The notes: a model not told the origin generated them from the sequence alone. A DNA stretch of 22,516 nucleotides from CAYSLU01 sp964431965 (GCA_964431965.1 CAYSLU010000088.1:1-22516); one strand, 5' to 3'. Counted from the first letter of the stretch, positions 1 through 8,736 are shown. Numbers and translations are program-made.

Positions 1-51
1 CTCCGCGACATGCAGGCCAAGCTGATGCGATTGGCGAATGACGAGCCCTGA
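1..51 (+). CDS. C-terminal fragment of an upstream gene, possibly a sulfatase
   Basis: The first 16 codons read LRDMQAKLMRLANDEP and end at a TGA at 49-51; the rest of the gene lies outside the window. The short amphipathic helix after an L-R-D/E-M pattern resembles the very end of type I sulfatases, which commonly finish with a helix of this kind, and the next gene is a heparinase-type lyase, a frequent partner of sulfatases in PVC bacteria. That identification is inference from 16 residues and context only. The frame is supported by its stop lying just ahead of the next ribosome binding site. Confidence 0.4.
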   Translation, partial: LRDMQAKLMRLANDEP

Positions 52-73
52 CCCCCGAACGAGACGTAACCGT

Positions 74-78
74 GGAGG
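74..78 (+). promoter_or_regulatory. Ribosome binding site that fixes the heparinase start
   Basis: GGAGG sits eight bases before the ATG at 87. The open frame also has an in-frame GTG at 72, but that codon would overlap the GGAGG itself, so the ATG at 87 is the better start. Confidence 0.6.
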
Positions 79-86
79 ATGGCCGG

Positions 87-2096
87 ATGGACATGCGGAC
101 GACGGTTGCGGGGGCGGTGCGGAGAACGCACGACTGGAACGAGATTGCGCTGCCGTCGTCGGCGCGGCTCCAGCCGGGCGACCTGCTCGGGGCGCTGGAT
201 CTCGACCGGCCCGGGTTGGAGGTGGTGAAGGCGCGCGCGGGGCAGGGCGACGAGGCTGGTGCGATGGAGTCCTTGCTGGCCTGGTATCGCGCGCGAATTA
301 ACGTCGTGTATCCGGTTGAGGCGACGCTCAAGGTCGAGTGTCCGGCTTCGGCGGAGACGCTCCGTCACGCGGAAGACCTGCTCCGCCACGTGTTTGTCGC
401 TCGCCCGGATATGCTCGTGCTCGGCTATGTGCCACAGGACTACGGGCCGGATATCGACTGGTCCGTGAACCCGGTCAGCGACGCGGCCTGGCTCTCCTGC
501 ATGCACCGGTTCGACTGGGACACCTATCTGGCCAGCGCCTACGTGGCCACGGGCGATGCTCGCTATGCGGCGTGCTGGGTCGAGCTGGCGGGGGACTGGA
601 TCACCAAGCACCCGGCCGATGCCGGGCGGACGGTGTACGCCTACAACGGCCTCGGCGTTGGCGTGCGCGCGTGGCGCTGGTGCGCCGACTTGGAACTGTA
701 TAAGCACTCGCCGGCCTTCACGCCAGACTTCCTCCGCACCTTCCTCGCCGCGGTCCACGACCAGGCCGAAGTGATCGCTTCTCCCGCCCGCACGTTCTCG
801 CACTCCAATCCCACCATCGTCGAACTGGACGGACTCCTGCGGCTTTCCGTCGTGTTTCCCGAGTTCCGGCGGGCCGCCGCATGGCGCGCACGCGCGCTAG
901 CCGTGCTGTCCGAGACGCTGAACCGACAGTTCACCCGCGACGGCGTTCAACGAGAGTGGAGCATCAACTACCACATGGCCTGCGCGGGGCTGCTCCTGAA
1001 CGTCGTGGAATTCCAGCGGCGGAACCGGGGCGAGGCGCCGCCGGAGTTCATGGAGGCGATCGGAAAGATGTACGACTACCTCCTCGCCGCGCTGTCGCCC
1101 GACCGGCTCTACCCGATGTTCAGCGACGCCCGACGGCCCAGCCATGACATTGCTGGCGCCCTGCGGCGCGGGGCGGAGGTGTTCGGGCGTCCCCAGTATC
1201 GGGATGTGCTGGAGGAGCGGGCGAGCGCGTACCCGGTACAGCTTTCGTATGCATTCCCGGAGGCCGGCATGTATTTCGTGCGTTCGGGCTGGGACCGGGA
1301 CGCGATCTACGCGGCGTTCCATTGCAGCCCGAAGGCCGTCAGTTCGCACGATCAGCAGGACAACGGCACATTCGAGCTGTTCTCGGGCGGGCGTTGGGTA
1401 ATGCCTGACTCGGGGTGTTACGCATACGGCCACGGCACGGCGCACGAGGCGGAGCGGCCCTGGTTCTGCAGCTCGGTCGCCCACCAGACGCTGACCCTCG
1501 ACGGCCGGAACTCGGTCAACGCCGCCCGGCACCTGCTCTGGCATGACGAGCCGCGCCATACCGTGCTGGCCTTCGAGAATGAGTCGTATCCCGGCTGGAC
1601 GCACCGGCGCACGGTGTTCTTTGTGGACCGGCGCTTTCTCATGCTGCTCGACGAGGCCATCGGTGACCCCGGCGGGACGCTCGACCTCCACTTCCAGCTC
1701 GCGCCGGGCCCCGCGATGCTCGACGCAGCCAGCAAGGTGGGGCGAACCGCTTTTCCGGAGGGGGGCAACGTATTGGTCTGGACGCCCTCGGATGCGCCTG
1801 TGGATATGGTGGTGGAGAAGGGGCAGACATCGTCCCGGTTCCACGAGAAGGAGTCGCGGCCCGCCTGGGCCTTCCGGCACTGCGAGAAGAGACAGGCTGT
1901 CTTTCTGACGTTGGTCGTTCCGTTTTCAGGCGATCGTCCGCCGCTGGTGGAAGGGCGTTTCCCCGACATCTCAGCGGGCGCCAGCCGGATCGAGATTACG
2001 GTTGCCGTCGAAGGCGTGGCGTGGGTGCTGGGCCGTGATCTGGCGACTGGCCAGGCCTGGTGCGCCGCTGTGGCCGGGCAGCCTGCAAGAGGATAG
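87..2096 (+). CDS. Heparinase II/III family polysaccharide lyase-like protein
   Basis: This 669-residue protein has the two-part build of heparinase II/III-type lyases, which cleave uronic-acid-containing polysaccharides by beta-elimination. The first half is helical and rich in Trp and Arg, as in an alpha/alpha toroid. It contains an EWSINYH stretch with Tyr295-His296, where related lyases carry catalytic Tyr and His. The second half is a beta-sandwich opening with the family hallmark SSHDQQDNGTFELFSGG around His421, followed by a Pro-Asp-Ser-Gly turn. A motif similar to S-H-x-x-x-D-N is used for metal or substrate contacts in this family. No clear signal peptide is visible at the chosen start, so the protein may be cytoplasmic or its leader atypical. 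It follows a possible sulfatase tail and precedes an S15-type hydrolase on the same strand, consistent with a sulfated-glycan utilisation cluster. The substrate cannot be read from sequence. Confidence 0.85.
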   Translation: MDMRTTVAGAVRRTHDWNEIALPSSARLQPGDLLGALDLDRPGLEVVKARAGQGDEAGAMESLLAWYRARINVVYPVEATLKVECPASAETLRHAEDLLRHVFVARPDMLVLGYVPQDYGPDIDWSVNPVSDAAWLSCMHRFDWDTYLASAYVATGDARYAACWVELAGDWITKHPADAGRTVYAYNGLGVGVRAWRWCADLELYKHSPAFTPDFLRTFLAAVHDQAEVIASPARTFSHSNPTIVELDGLLRLSVVFPEFRRAAAWRARALAVLSETLNRQFTRDGVQREWSINYHMACAGLLLNVVEFQRRNRGEAPPEFMEAIGKMYDYLLAALSPDRLYPMFSDARRPSHDIAGALRRGAEVFGRPQYRDVLEERASAYPVQLSYAFPEAGMYFVRSGWDRDAIYAAFHCSPKAVSSHDQQDNGTFELFSGGRWVMPDSGCYAYGHGTAHEAERPWFCSSVAHQTLTLDGRNSVNAARHLLWHDEPRHTVLAFENESYPGWTHRRTVFFVDRRFLMLLDEAIGDPGGTLDLHFQLAPGPAMLDAASKVGRTAFPEGGNVLVWTPSDAPVDMVVEKGQTSSRFHEKESRPAWAFRHCEKRQAVFLTLVVPFSGDRPPLVEGRFPDISAGASRIEITVAVEGVAWVLGRDLATGQAWCAAVAGQPARG

Positions 2097-2143
2097 TCAG
2101 CCGAGAAAGAGCAGAGCAGCCGCAAAGACGCGGAGAGCGGGTC

Positions 2144-2169
2144 GCGTCGTTCGGGCGCTCGCCCGACGC
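2144..2169 (+). other. GC-rich hairpin between the heparinase and hydrolase genes
   Basis: TCGGGC at 2151-2156 pairs with GCCCGA at 2161-2166 across a GCTC loop. An outer GCG at 2144-2146 can pair with CGC at 2167-2169 across a small bulge. No T-run follows, so this is not a standard intrinsic terminator. It could slow or process the transcript between the two genes. The rest of 2097-2224 holds nothing else I recognise except a short GCCGCAAAGACGCGGAG stretch at 2119-2135. Confidence 0.4.
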
Positions 2170-2214
2170 TGGACAATTCGGGCGGGGCTTGGCAAGGTGC
2201 AGCATCCTTGACCC

Positions 2215-2218
2215 GGAG
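2215..2218 (+). promoter_or_regulatory. Ribosome binding site choosing between two ATGs
   Basis: GGAG ends six bases before the ATG at 2225. Another in-frame ATG at 2219 directly abuts this site and would be poorly placed. Confidence 0.5.
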
Positions 2219-2224
2219 ATGACC

Positions 2225-3862
2225 ATGAAGCAGTACATCCATGTGCCCGTTCCGATGCGCGACGGCGTGCACTTGTCTGCCGACGTTCGAGTGCCGGACG
2301 GCGATCGCCCGTGTCCGACCATCCTCATGCGCAGCCCGTACAGCAACTCGGGGTTCATGCCGGGCGATGCGGCATTCGTCGGATCCGGCTATGCGCTGGT
2401 CAAGCAGGACTGCCGCGGCCGCTTCGATTCCGACGGCCGCTTCAACCCGCTTCGCGAGGACGCCGACGGGCACGACACCATCGAATGGATCCGCTCGCAG
2501 CCGTGGTGCGACGGCCGGATCGGCATGACGGGCGGCTCGTATGTCGGCCTCACGCAGCTCACAGCGGCCTGGACAAAGCCGGCTGGACTGCATGCGATCA
2601 CCCCGGCCGTCATGGGCAACGATTTGTTCAAGGATCTCCTTTTCACGAACGGCGTCATGAACCTCACCATCGCGCTCGGCTGGGGCGCCGGGGTGGCCGG
2701 GCGCACGGGCCAGAGCAACGAGACCACCGACTGGACGCGCGTCTTCCGCCACCTGCCGCTCATGACCATGGACGAGGCGGCCGGCTATCGCCTGGAGTAC
2801 CTGCGCGAATGGCTGTCGCATCCCACCCACGACGACTACTGGAAGGCCGCCAGCGTCGAGCATCACTATGCGGACTTCGACGTTCCCGCCCTGCACGCGG
2901 GCGGGTGGTTCGACATGTACGCGAACGGCCTGGTCCGGAACTTCTGCGGCATCCGCGAGAAGGGCGGGCCCCGGGCGCGCGTGGCGCAGAAGCTCATCAT
3001 GGGCCCCTGGCCGCACGGGCTGGGCGGCCGCCAGGTGGGGCAGATGGACTTCGGCGACCAGGCCGTCGTGGGCATGGAGTCGATCTACCGCCGCTGGCTC
3101 GACCGGTGGGTCAAGGGCGATGCGAACGGGATCGACCGCGAGCCGCCCGTGCGGATCTTCGTGATGGGCGACAACGTGTGGCGCGACGAGCACGAGTGGC
3201 CCCTGGCGCGCACCCGCGAGACATCCTTCTTCCTCGCGAGCGGCGGATCGGCGAACAGCCTCTATGGCGACGGCGCGCTGCGGACCGAGCCGGCTGCGGG
3301 CGCCGAGTCCGATACCTACGTTTACAACCCGGACAACCCGGTGCCGACCGCCGGCGGCTGCGCCTATCTCGCCACCGCCGGCCCGACCGATCACGCGCCG
3401 ATCGAGCGGCGGAACGACGTGCTGGTCTACACCGGCGAGCCGCTCCGGCAGGCGATGGAGGTCACCGGGTTCGTGCGGTTGGCCCTGTTCGCGTCGTCGG
3501 ACGCCTTGGACACGGACTTTGTGGCGCGCCTGTGCGACGTCTACCCCGACGGACGTTCCATGCTGGTGTGCGACGGGATCATCCGCGCCCGTTTCCGCGA
3601 GGGGCTGGATCGCGAGGTGATGCTGAAGCCGGGCGCGGTATACGAGTTCGAGGTCGACATGGGGGCAACATCGATCGTGTTCCCGGAAGGCCACCAGGTC
3701 CGTCTCGAGGTCACGTCGAGCTGCTTCCCCCGCTTCGCCCGCAACCTCAACACGGGCGAGCCCTCGGCGACCGGCACGCGCTGGCAGGTGGCCCGGCAGA
3801 CGATCCGCCACTCGCGCGTGCATCCGTCGCGGCTGATCCTGCCGGTCATCCCCCGGGCATGA
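2225..3862 (+). CDS. CocE/NonD family alpha/beta hydrolase (peptidase S15-like)
   Basis: This 545-residue serine hydrolase has the usual length and order of the CocE/X-Pro dipeptidyl-peptidase family. An N-terminal alpha/beta-hydrolase core is followed by a C-terminal jelly-roll beta domain. The catalytic triad is visible: Ser105 in GGSYVG, Asp230 in AGGWFDMY and His264 in GPWPHG. The oxyanion-side tyrosine motif GYALVKQDCRGRFDSDG also matches. The C-terminal part from about residue 400 (EVTGFVRLALF, then HQVRLEVTSSCFPRFARN) is the family beta domain. Members hydrolyse acyl, ester or X-Pro peptide bonds and the substrate is unpredictable. The ATG at 2225 was chosen because GGAG at 2215-2218 is six bases upstream and homology begins there. 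The in-frame upstream extension from 2060 looks non-coding. There is no signal peptide, so it is probably cytoplasmic. Confidence 0.88.
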   Translation: MKQYIHVPVPMRDGVHLSADVRVPDGDRPCPTILMRSPYSNSGFMPGDAAFVGSGYALVKQDCRGRFDSDGRFNPLREDADGHDTIEWIRSQPWCDGRIGMTGGSYVGLTQLTAAWTKPAGLHAITPAVMGNDLFKDLLFTNGVMNLTIALGWGAGVAGRTGQSNETTDWTRVFRHLPLMTMDEAAGYRLEYLREWLSHPTHDDYWKAASVEHHYADFDVPALHAGGWFDMYANGLVRNFCGIREKGGPRARVAQKLIMGPWPHGLGGRQVGQMDFGDQAVVGMESIYRRWLDRWVKGDANGIDREPPVRIFVMGDNVWRDEHEWPLARTRETSFFLASGGSANSLYGDGALRTEPAAGAESDTYVYNPDNPVPTAGGCAYLATAGPTDHAPIERRNDVLVYTGEPLRQAMEVTGFVRLALFASSDALDTDFVARLCDVYPDGRSMLVCDGIIRARFREGLDREVMLKPGAVYEFEVDMGATSIVFPEGHQVRLEVTSSCFPRFARNLNTGEPSATGTRWQVARQTIRHSRVHPSRLILPVIPRA

Positions 3863-3974
3863 GCGGACGCGAAGCATGGCGGATCCGCTGTCCCCCGTGC
3901 GGCGGAGCAGGGGGCGGCTAGCTGGGGCCGTGTCGGCCGGAGGTGTGGGCCATGCAGAGCGGGAGCGTGCCGTG

Positions 3975-6900
3975 ATGAGATCGATGGCCATCTTCATCGA
4001 CCGACTGCGCCGAGGCCCGGGACGCCGCTTGGCGGCGGTCTGCGGGTTGCTGCTGCCGGGCCTGGCCGGCCCGGCCTATCCTCAGAGCCTCCCTCAATAC
4101 GGCACGGACTACGCGTTCGTGTGCCCGAACACCCGCAAGGTGGAGATCCTTCCCCCGAACGGAGCGTGGACGGAACTCAAGGGCCCCGTCCAGGTCCCGC
4201 ATGCCAACGGCTACAAGCTCCGGACCGACAAGTCCGGCTCGTGCCAGGTGATGATGATGGACAACTCCATCCACCAGTTCGGCCCCGGCACAACGATCGT
4301 GCTGGCCGACCTGGTCAAGAAGGTTCCATCCGAAGGGGCGATCAAGCTCAAGCGGGAGTTCGAGATGCACCGCGGCAACCTTCGCTCCGCGGTCGATGAT
4401 GCGAAGCGGGGCATCTACGGGGGCAAGGTCCGGCAGACGATCCGGACCGTCAAGCAGTTCATCACCAACAAGCAGACCGACTTCACGGTGCGCCTGTCCC
4501 GGCGGATCGCCTACGTGAGCGGCAGCGACCTCTGGCTGATGAGCGAGGACGGAACGGGCGCGACGAACTTCATCGCCGCGCCGGCCGGCCGGCGGATCGG
4601 CCGCTCGGCATTCGCCCCGGACGGCAGCGCGGTGGCTTACGAGGCGTGGGGGCCCGGCGGGGTGAACGATCCCCGCGTCTGCGACCTGTGGATCGCCGAC
4701 GGCGACGGCGGCAACCCCCGCCTGCTGCTCGGCGCGGGGACGCTGGCCGAAGCGACCGGGAAGGCGCCGTACGCCTACCGGGATCGCCTGCTCATGGGCC
4801 CTTCGTTCTCGCCCGATGGCCGGCGGATTTCGTTCCTGCGCATCCAGGATTACCAGCCGCCATCAGGCCTGTACGTGCGGGAGAAGGAAATCTGCACGGT
4901 CCCGGTCGGCGGCGGATCGTACAGCGTCCTGTGGCGGACATTCGACGCCCCGGGCCTCTACACGTTCTACGAAGTCGGGGAGAACACGGTCTGGCTCCCG
5001 GACGACACCATCGCGTTTGTCCGCAGCGGCAAGATCGGCGTGCGGGCGAGCGCCTTCGTCGATGCGAGCAACACGAATCGCACGACCTGGCCGTGCCAGA
5101 TCTACATGGAGTATGACTCCGAGACCGGCGTGAGCCCCGTGACGCTCCGTGCGAGCGTGGAGGGCGAGTCGCTCGACTTCTCGTCCCGCCTCAAGGGCTA
5201 CGGCGACCTGGAGTGCAGCGCCTCGGGCGTGTGGACCTGGCGCCCGTTCGGCGACAGCTGGGGCTGGAACACGCTTCAGCTGGGTGCGTGGTATGGCCCG
5301 CTGACGAGCCATGAGCTGCCCGCGGGAACGAACCGGGTCACCCTGTTCGTGGCCAACGGGATCGGGTCCATGACGTCGCAGTCCATCGAGATTGCCGTGG
5401 TCAAGGGCGGGAAGACCGCGGTCAACCGCGCCGGCAATTTCGCGTTCCGAGGACCCGGCGTCGGCGTATGGGCGGTCGCCGCCGCGGGCGGCGAGCCGTG
5501 GCCGATCGTCCCGAACCGGATGGTCGACTCGATCGCGTGGAGCTCGGACGGCGCGCATGTGGTGCTGGAGTACCAGAGCATGCCCGGCACGGACTATCTC
5601 GCTCTATATGATGCGGCGGGGCGCTACGTTGACGCGGTCACCTACGGCGACGACCTGGAGAGCTCGGTGGGCAACGCCGACGTTTCCGACCGCTACGTAC
5701 TGGCCTGGTCCGGCAGCGCCGGCGTCGGGCGCATCCAGCGGATCGACACGGAGACCGGCGATATCGACGACATGGGGGCGGGAGCCTTCCCGGTCTACAC
5801 GCCGTTGCACCGGACGGAGGTGAGCGTCTTTGACGGGGCGGTTGCGATCACGGACACCAACGGCCGGAACGAAGTCGTCTGTCCCGCCGGCCAGACGGTG
5901 GCGGTGGACAGCCTTCAGGGCGACGGGCTGCCGCAGCCCGGCGTCGCGATCGCCGGGCCGTACGTGACCAACGTGGCGCCGGGCGGGGGCGGAGCCGTGC
6001 CGGGCGTCAGCAACGTGACCGTGCGCTTTGAGTTCAGCGTACCGGTGCTGGTCGACTCGCTCCTGCCGCAGCGCGTCGCCGGCGTCAGCTGGCCGGGTCG
6101 GGTGGGGCAGGGGGAGGACGCCTGGACGCTGAACGCCCTGGCCTACGCGGAAGCCGTCAGCGCCACCAATCGTCCGACGTCATTCGTCGCCGCCGTCAGC
6201 AACCTTCAGAGTCGCGGCATCGGCTCCGGTCAGTGGGATCCGGCGCACACGGCCTACACGCTGACCATCACGAACCTGGGCTTTCCCCGGACGAACGGCA
6301 ACTGGTGCGAGATCACGCTGGACCTGTCCGGGGTGAAGACCGTCGGCGGAGTGGCGCTGCCGTTCGGCGTGGCGGGCACACGCTTCCAGTTCGTCGACCC
6401 GGTGGGGGCCGGGGGCGGGCAGGTGGCCACCCTGGCTGGCGGCGTTCTCCGCGTGCCGGCCGGCGCGCTCGCCGGCCCCGTGGCCATCGGCGCCAGCTAC
6501 TCCGCCCACCTGCCGGCCGGAGCAAGCCCGCCGGCCAGCGCGCCGGTCGGCTCCAGTCCGGCTGGCGCGGGCAGCTGGCAGCCGATCGGCGGGTGCTACG
6601 CGTTCACGCCGGCGGCCCAGGTGTTCGCCTCCAACGCGGTCCTCAGCCTGCCCGTCGACGGCGTCTACCCCGGCGCGGCGATCTGGCGGTACACCGGCTC
6701 GGCGTGGACCAACCTCGGCGGGACATACGATCCGGCCGGCGGCCTGATCAGCACGCCGATCCGGCAGCTCGGGACGTTCTGCGCCTTCTACCTGGAGCCC
6801 TCCGCCGCCTGTCTGCGGCTGACTCTCGACGCCAGCGCGCCCAGCGCCGGAACGAACGATACGCTCACCTATACGCTCCTGCTGGAGAACCTGGGCGTGG

Positions 6901-8696
6901 CGGCCGCGACGAACGTCGGGGTGACCGACGCGCTGTCAGCCGGCCTGGCCTACGTCACCAACAGCGCAAGCGACGGCGGCGTGTACAGCCCCGGCACGCG
7001 GACCATCACGTGGACGCTCGGCCTGCTGGGCGGCCTTTCCGGCGTGTGGCTGGAGTTCCAGGCCCGGCCGGATCCGTCCGTGCCGTACGGCGCCGCCGTC
7101 ACCAATGTGGCGACGGCGACCAGCCTGCAGACGAGCCCGACCAACAGCAATGCCGCCGTGGTGCGGATCGGACGGTCGTCCGCCGCCGCGCCGGCGTTCG
7201 GCATCGGAAGCACCAACAGCGTCAGCGGGCCCAACCTGGCCGGGCTGGGCGCCTCGTACCGCCGCGTCCCGATCGAGATCACAACAACTGAGGCGGAGAA
7301 TACGAACCTGCTCGGCTTCGCGGCTATGGACGCCGCCGTCCGAACCAACCAGTCGCTCGGCTGCCGGACGCATGCGATCGTGAGCGTGGCTCCCGTCGGC
7401 GGGCGATGGCCTTCGCCGTCCGGCTTCGCGCAGGCATTCGGGCTCCTGGTTCGGCGCTACAACGGCGACGGCATCGGCGACATGCCCGGCCTGGCTCTGC
7501 CGGTCCACGAGTGGGAAGTGTTCGACGAGTTCGATCCCGAGGCGCCCCGATGGTCGGGATGCACGCTGGGCCTGTACGCGCAGTACCTCGCGGCCGCCGG
7601 AACGGTGGGGCATGCCCTCGATTCCGGGATCGCGATCGCGAGCAGCGCGTTTCGCGACGCTCCGGCCGATGGGACCAACTACCTGACGCGCCTCCTGGCC
7701 GACTACCCGGACGCCGCGCACGCGATCGATGCCGTGAGCGTCCATGACACGTATGCGCTTGGGGGATATTGGACGGGCGTCCGGTGGGACACGGACTACC
7801 TTCAGGCCCAGTCGCTGGTGGATGCGGCGCATGCGATCCGGAAGAACCTGGAGATCTGGCTCACGAAGGCTGATTTCACGTCCACCTATGACGATCAGCT
7901 GGCGTCGGGTCACACCTGCACCGAACTGGAGAAAGCCCAGTACCTGGCCCAGTCCTTCCCGTTTGCCCTGGCGGTCGGGATCGGCCGGCTGATCTATACG
8001 GAGCTGGAGAGCCGGCCGACCGACAGCGCGGCCCTGAAGTGGTCCGCCCTGCTGGACGCCGGCGGGAACCGCCGCATGAGCTACTATGTGTACCAGAAGC
8101 TGGTCCAGCGGCTCGAGGGGTACCGGAGCGCGACGCGCCTGGCCCTTGAGGGCGGCGGCATCGGGGTCCGGTTCATCGACGCCGCGAATCAGCCCGTATG
8201 GGTGCTCTGGAACTGGTCCAACGAGGCGAGCCAGGTGACCGTGCCTATCGGTCCGGTGGCGCAGGTCCGGATCACCGGCGCTCTGCCCGCCGCCTTTACC
8301 GCGAGCAATGCCACCTGGTCGGTGAGCACCGGCGCGCTGAACAACGGATTCGCCGTCATCCCCGTCAGCGGGACCCCCGTATACGTCGACCCGATCGGAT
8401 ACGTCAGCCCGGACACGGACTGGGATGGAGCGTTTGTCGCCGGCGTCGATCCGGAGCCGGTCATCACCAGCCTGACATCGACTGGCGTTCCGGTCCGGCT
8501 GGACTGGCACTCGGCATCCGGCCGAACCTACCGGGTGGAATGGACGCACTCGCTGTCGGCGGGGTGGTCGAACGTGCAGGACGGATTGACGTTTGCCACC
8601 GGCCCGACCTCGCGCTGGTTCGATCCCGGCCCGCCCAAGACGGCGTCCTTCACCAATCAGCCGACCCGGTTCTACCGCGTTCGGCTGTCGCCGTAG
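3975..8696 (+). CDS. Giant secreted multi-domain protein: FecR-like, propeller, DUF11, degenerate glycosidase-like barrel
   Basis: This 1573-residue protein starts at ATG 3975, with GGGAG at 3961-3965 nine bases upstream. It begins with a twin-basic, hydrophobic signal peptide ending near residue 37 (AYPQ). Domains in order, by eye: a FecR-like domain (about 50-120) with the RTDKSGSCQV and DNSIHQFGPGTTIVL pattern; TolB/PD40-type propeller repeats (about 178-370) with FAPDGS and FSPDGRRISF motifs; a PKD-like insert (about 390-485); and more propeller (about 490-640). Next come a ZU5-like region (about 820-940, GGVLRVPAGAL) and a DUF11 repeat (about 950-1065). A TIM-barrel glycosidase-like domain follows (about 1075-1420), with Glu1185 in the acid/base-like position but Lys1298 in WLTKADF where a nucleophile Glu is expected. 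The end has a degenerate calcium-type motif DTDWDG at about 1481 and a YRVEW...FYRVRLSP domain. It is probably exported and cell-surface associated. Its function is unknown; glycan binding is a guess. Confidence 0.85.
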   Translation: MRSMAIFIDRLRRGPGRRLAAVCGLLLPGLAGPAYPQSLPQYGTDYAFVCPNTRKVEILPPNGAWTELKGPVQVPHANGYKLRTDKSGSCQVMMMDNSIHQFGPGTTIVLADLVKKVPSEGAIKLKREFEMHRGNLRSAVDDAKRGIYGGKVRQTIRTVKQFITNKQTDFTVRLSRRIAYVSGSDLWLMSEDGTGATNFIAAPAGRRIGRSAFAPDGSAVAYEAWGPGGVNDPRVCDLWIADGDGGNPRLLLGAGTLAEATGKAPYAYRDRLLMGPSFSPDGRRISFLRIQDYQPPSGLYVREKEICTVPVGGGSYSVLWRTFDAPGLYTFYEVGENTVWLPDDTIAFVRSGKIGVRASAFVDASNTNRTTWPCQIYMEYDSETGVSPVTLRASVEGESLDFSSRLKGYGDLECSASGVWTWRPFGDSWGWNTLQLGAWYGPLTSHELPAGTNRVTLFVANGIGSMTSQSIEIAVVKGGKTAVNRAGNFAFRGPGVGVWAVAAAGGEPWPIVPNRMVDSIAWSSDGAHVVLEYQSMPGTDYLALYDAAGRYVDAVTYGDDLESSVGNADVSDRYVLAWSGSAGVGRIQRIDTETGDIDDMGAGAFPVYTPLHRTEVSVFDGAVAITDTNGRNEVVCPAGQTVAVDSLQGDGLPQPGVAIAGPYVTNVAPGGGGAVPGVSNVTVRFEFSVPVLVDSLLPQRVAGVSWPGRVGQGEDAWTLNALAYAEAVSATNRPTSFVAAVSNLQSRGIGSGQWDPAHTAYTLTITNLGFPRTNGNWCEITLDLSGVKTVGGVALPFGVAGTRFQFVDPVGAGGGQVATLAGGVLRVPAGALAGPVAIGASYSAHLPAGASPPASAPVGSSPAGAGSWQPIGGCYAFTPAAQVFASNAVLSLPVDGVYPGAAIWRYTGSAWTNLGGTYDPAGGLISTPIRQLGTFCAFYLEPSAACLRLTLDASAPSAGTNDTLTYTLLLENLGVAAATNVGVTDALSAGLAYVTNSASDGGVYSPGTRTITWTLGLLGGLSGVWLEFQARPDPSVPYGAAVTNVATATSLQTSPTNSNAAVVRIGRSSAAAPAFGIGSTNSVSGPNLAGLGASYRRVPIEITTTEAENTNLLGFAAMDAAVRTNQSLGCRTHAIVSVAPVGGRWPSPSGFAQAFGLLVRRYNGDGIGDMPGLALPVHEWEVFDEFDPEAPRWSGCTLGLYAQYLAAAGTVGHALDSGIAIASSAFRDAPADGTNYLTRLLADYPDAAHAIDAVSVHDTYALGGYWTGVRWDTDYLQAQSLVDAAHAIRKNLEIWLTKADFTSTYDDQLASGHTCTELEKAQYLAQSFPFALAVGIGRLIYTELESRPTDSAALKWSALLDAGGNRRMSYYVYQKLVQRLEGYRSATRLALEGGGIGVRFIDAANQPVWVLWNWSNEASQVTVPIGPVAQVRITGALPAAFTASNATWSVSTGALNNGFAVIPVSGTPVYVDPIGYVSPDTDWDGAFVAGVDPEPVITSLTSTGVPVRLDWHSASGRTYRVEWTHSLSAGWSNVQDGLTFATGPTSRWFDPGPPKTASFTNQPTRFYRVRLSP

Positions 8697-8736
8697 GGGT
8701 CCGGCCAGAAGGGGCTGTCGGAGCCTGCGCCGGGTA

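Noticed and set aside
2060..2224. N-terminal extension of the S15-type hydrolase
   Set aside because: The 55 extra residues are Arg-rich and unlike the family, and include the heparinase stop region and an intergenic hairpin. A ribosome binding site supports the ATG at 2225.
3890..3925. CCCCC...GGGGG inverted pair before the giant secreted protein gene
   Set aside because: A five-base stem with a loop of about 13 and no T-run; ordinary for GC-rich sequence.
1418..3997. 859-codon open frame on the minus strand spanning parts of the heparinase and hydrolase genes
   Set aside because: It is antisense to two well-supported genes, is rich in Arg/Ala/Pro/His with no domain, and crosses their intergenic gap. 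Long antisense frames are expected at this GC content.
6936..8549. 537-codon minus-strand frame opposite the giant secreted protein
   Set aside because: No recognisable domain and biased composition; the plus strand carries coherent domains throughout.
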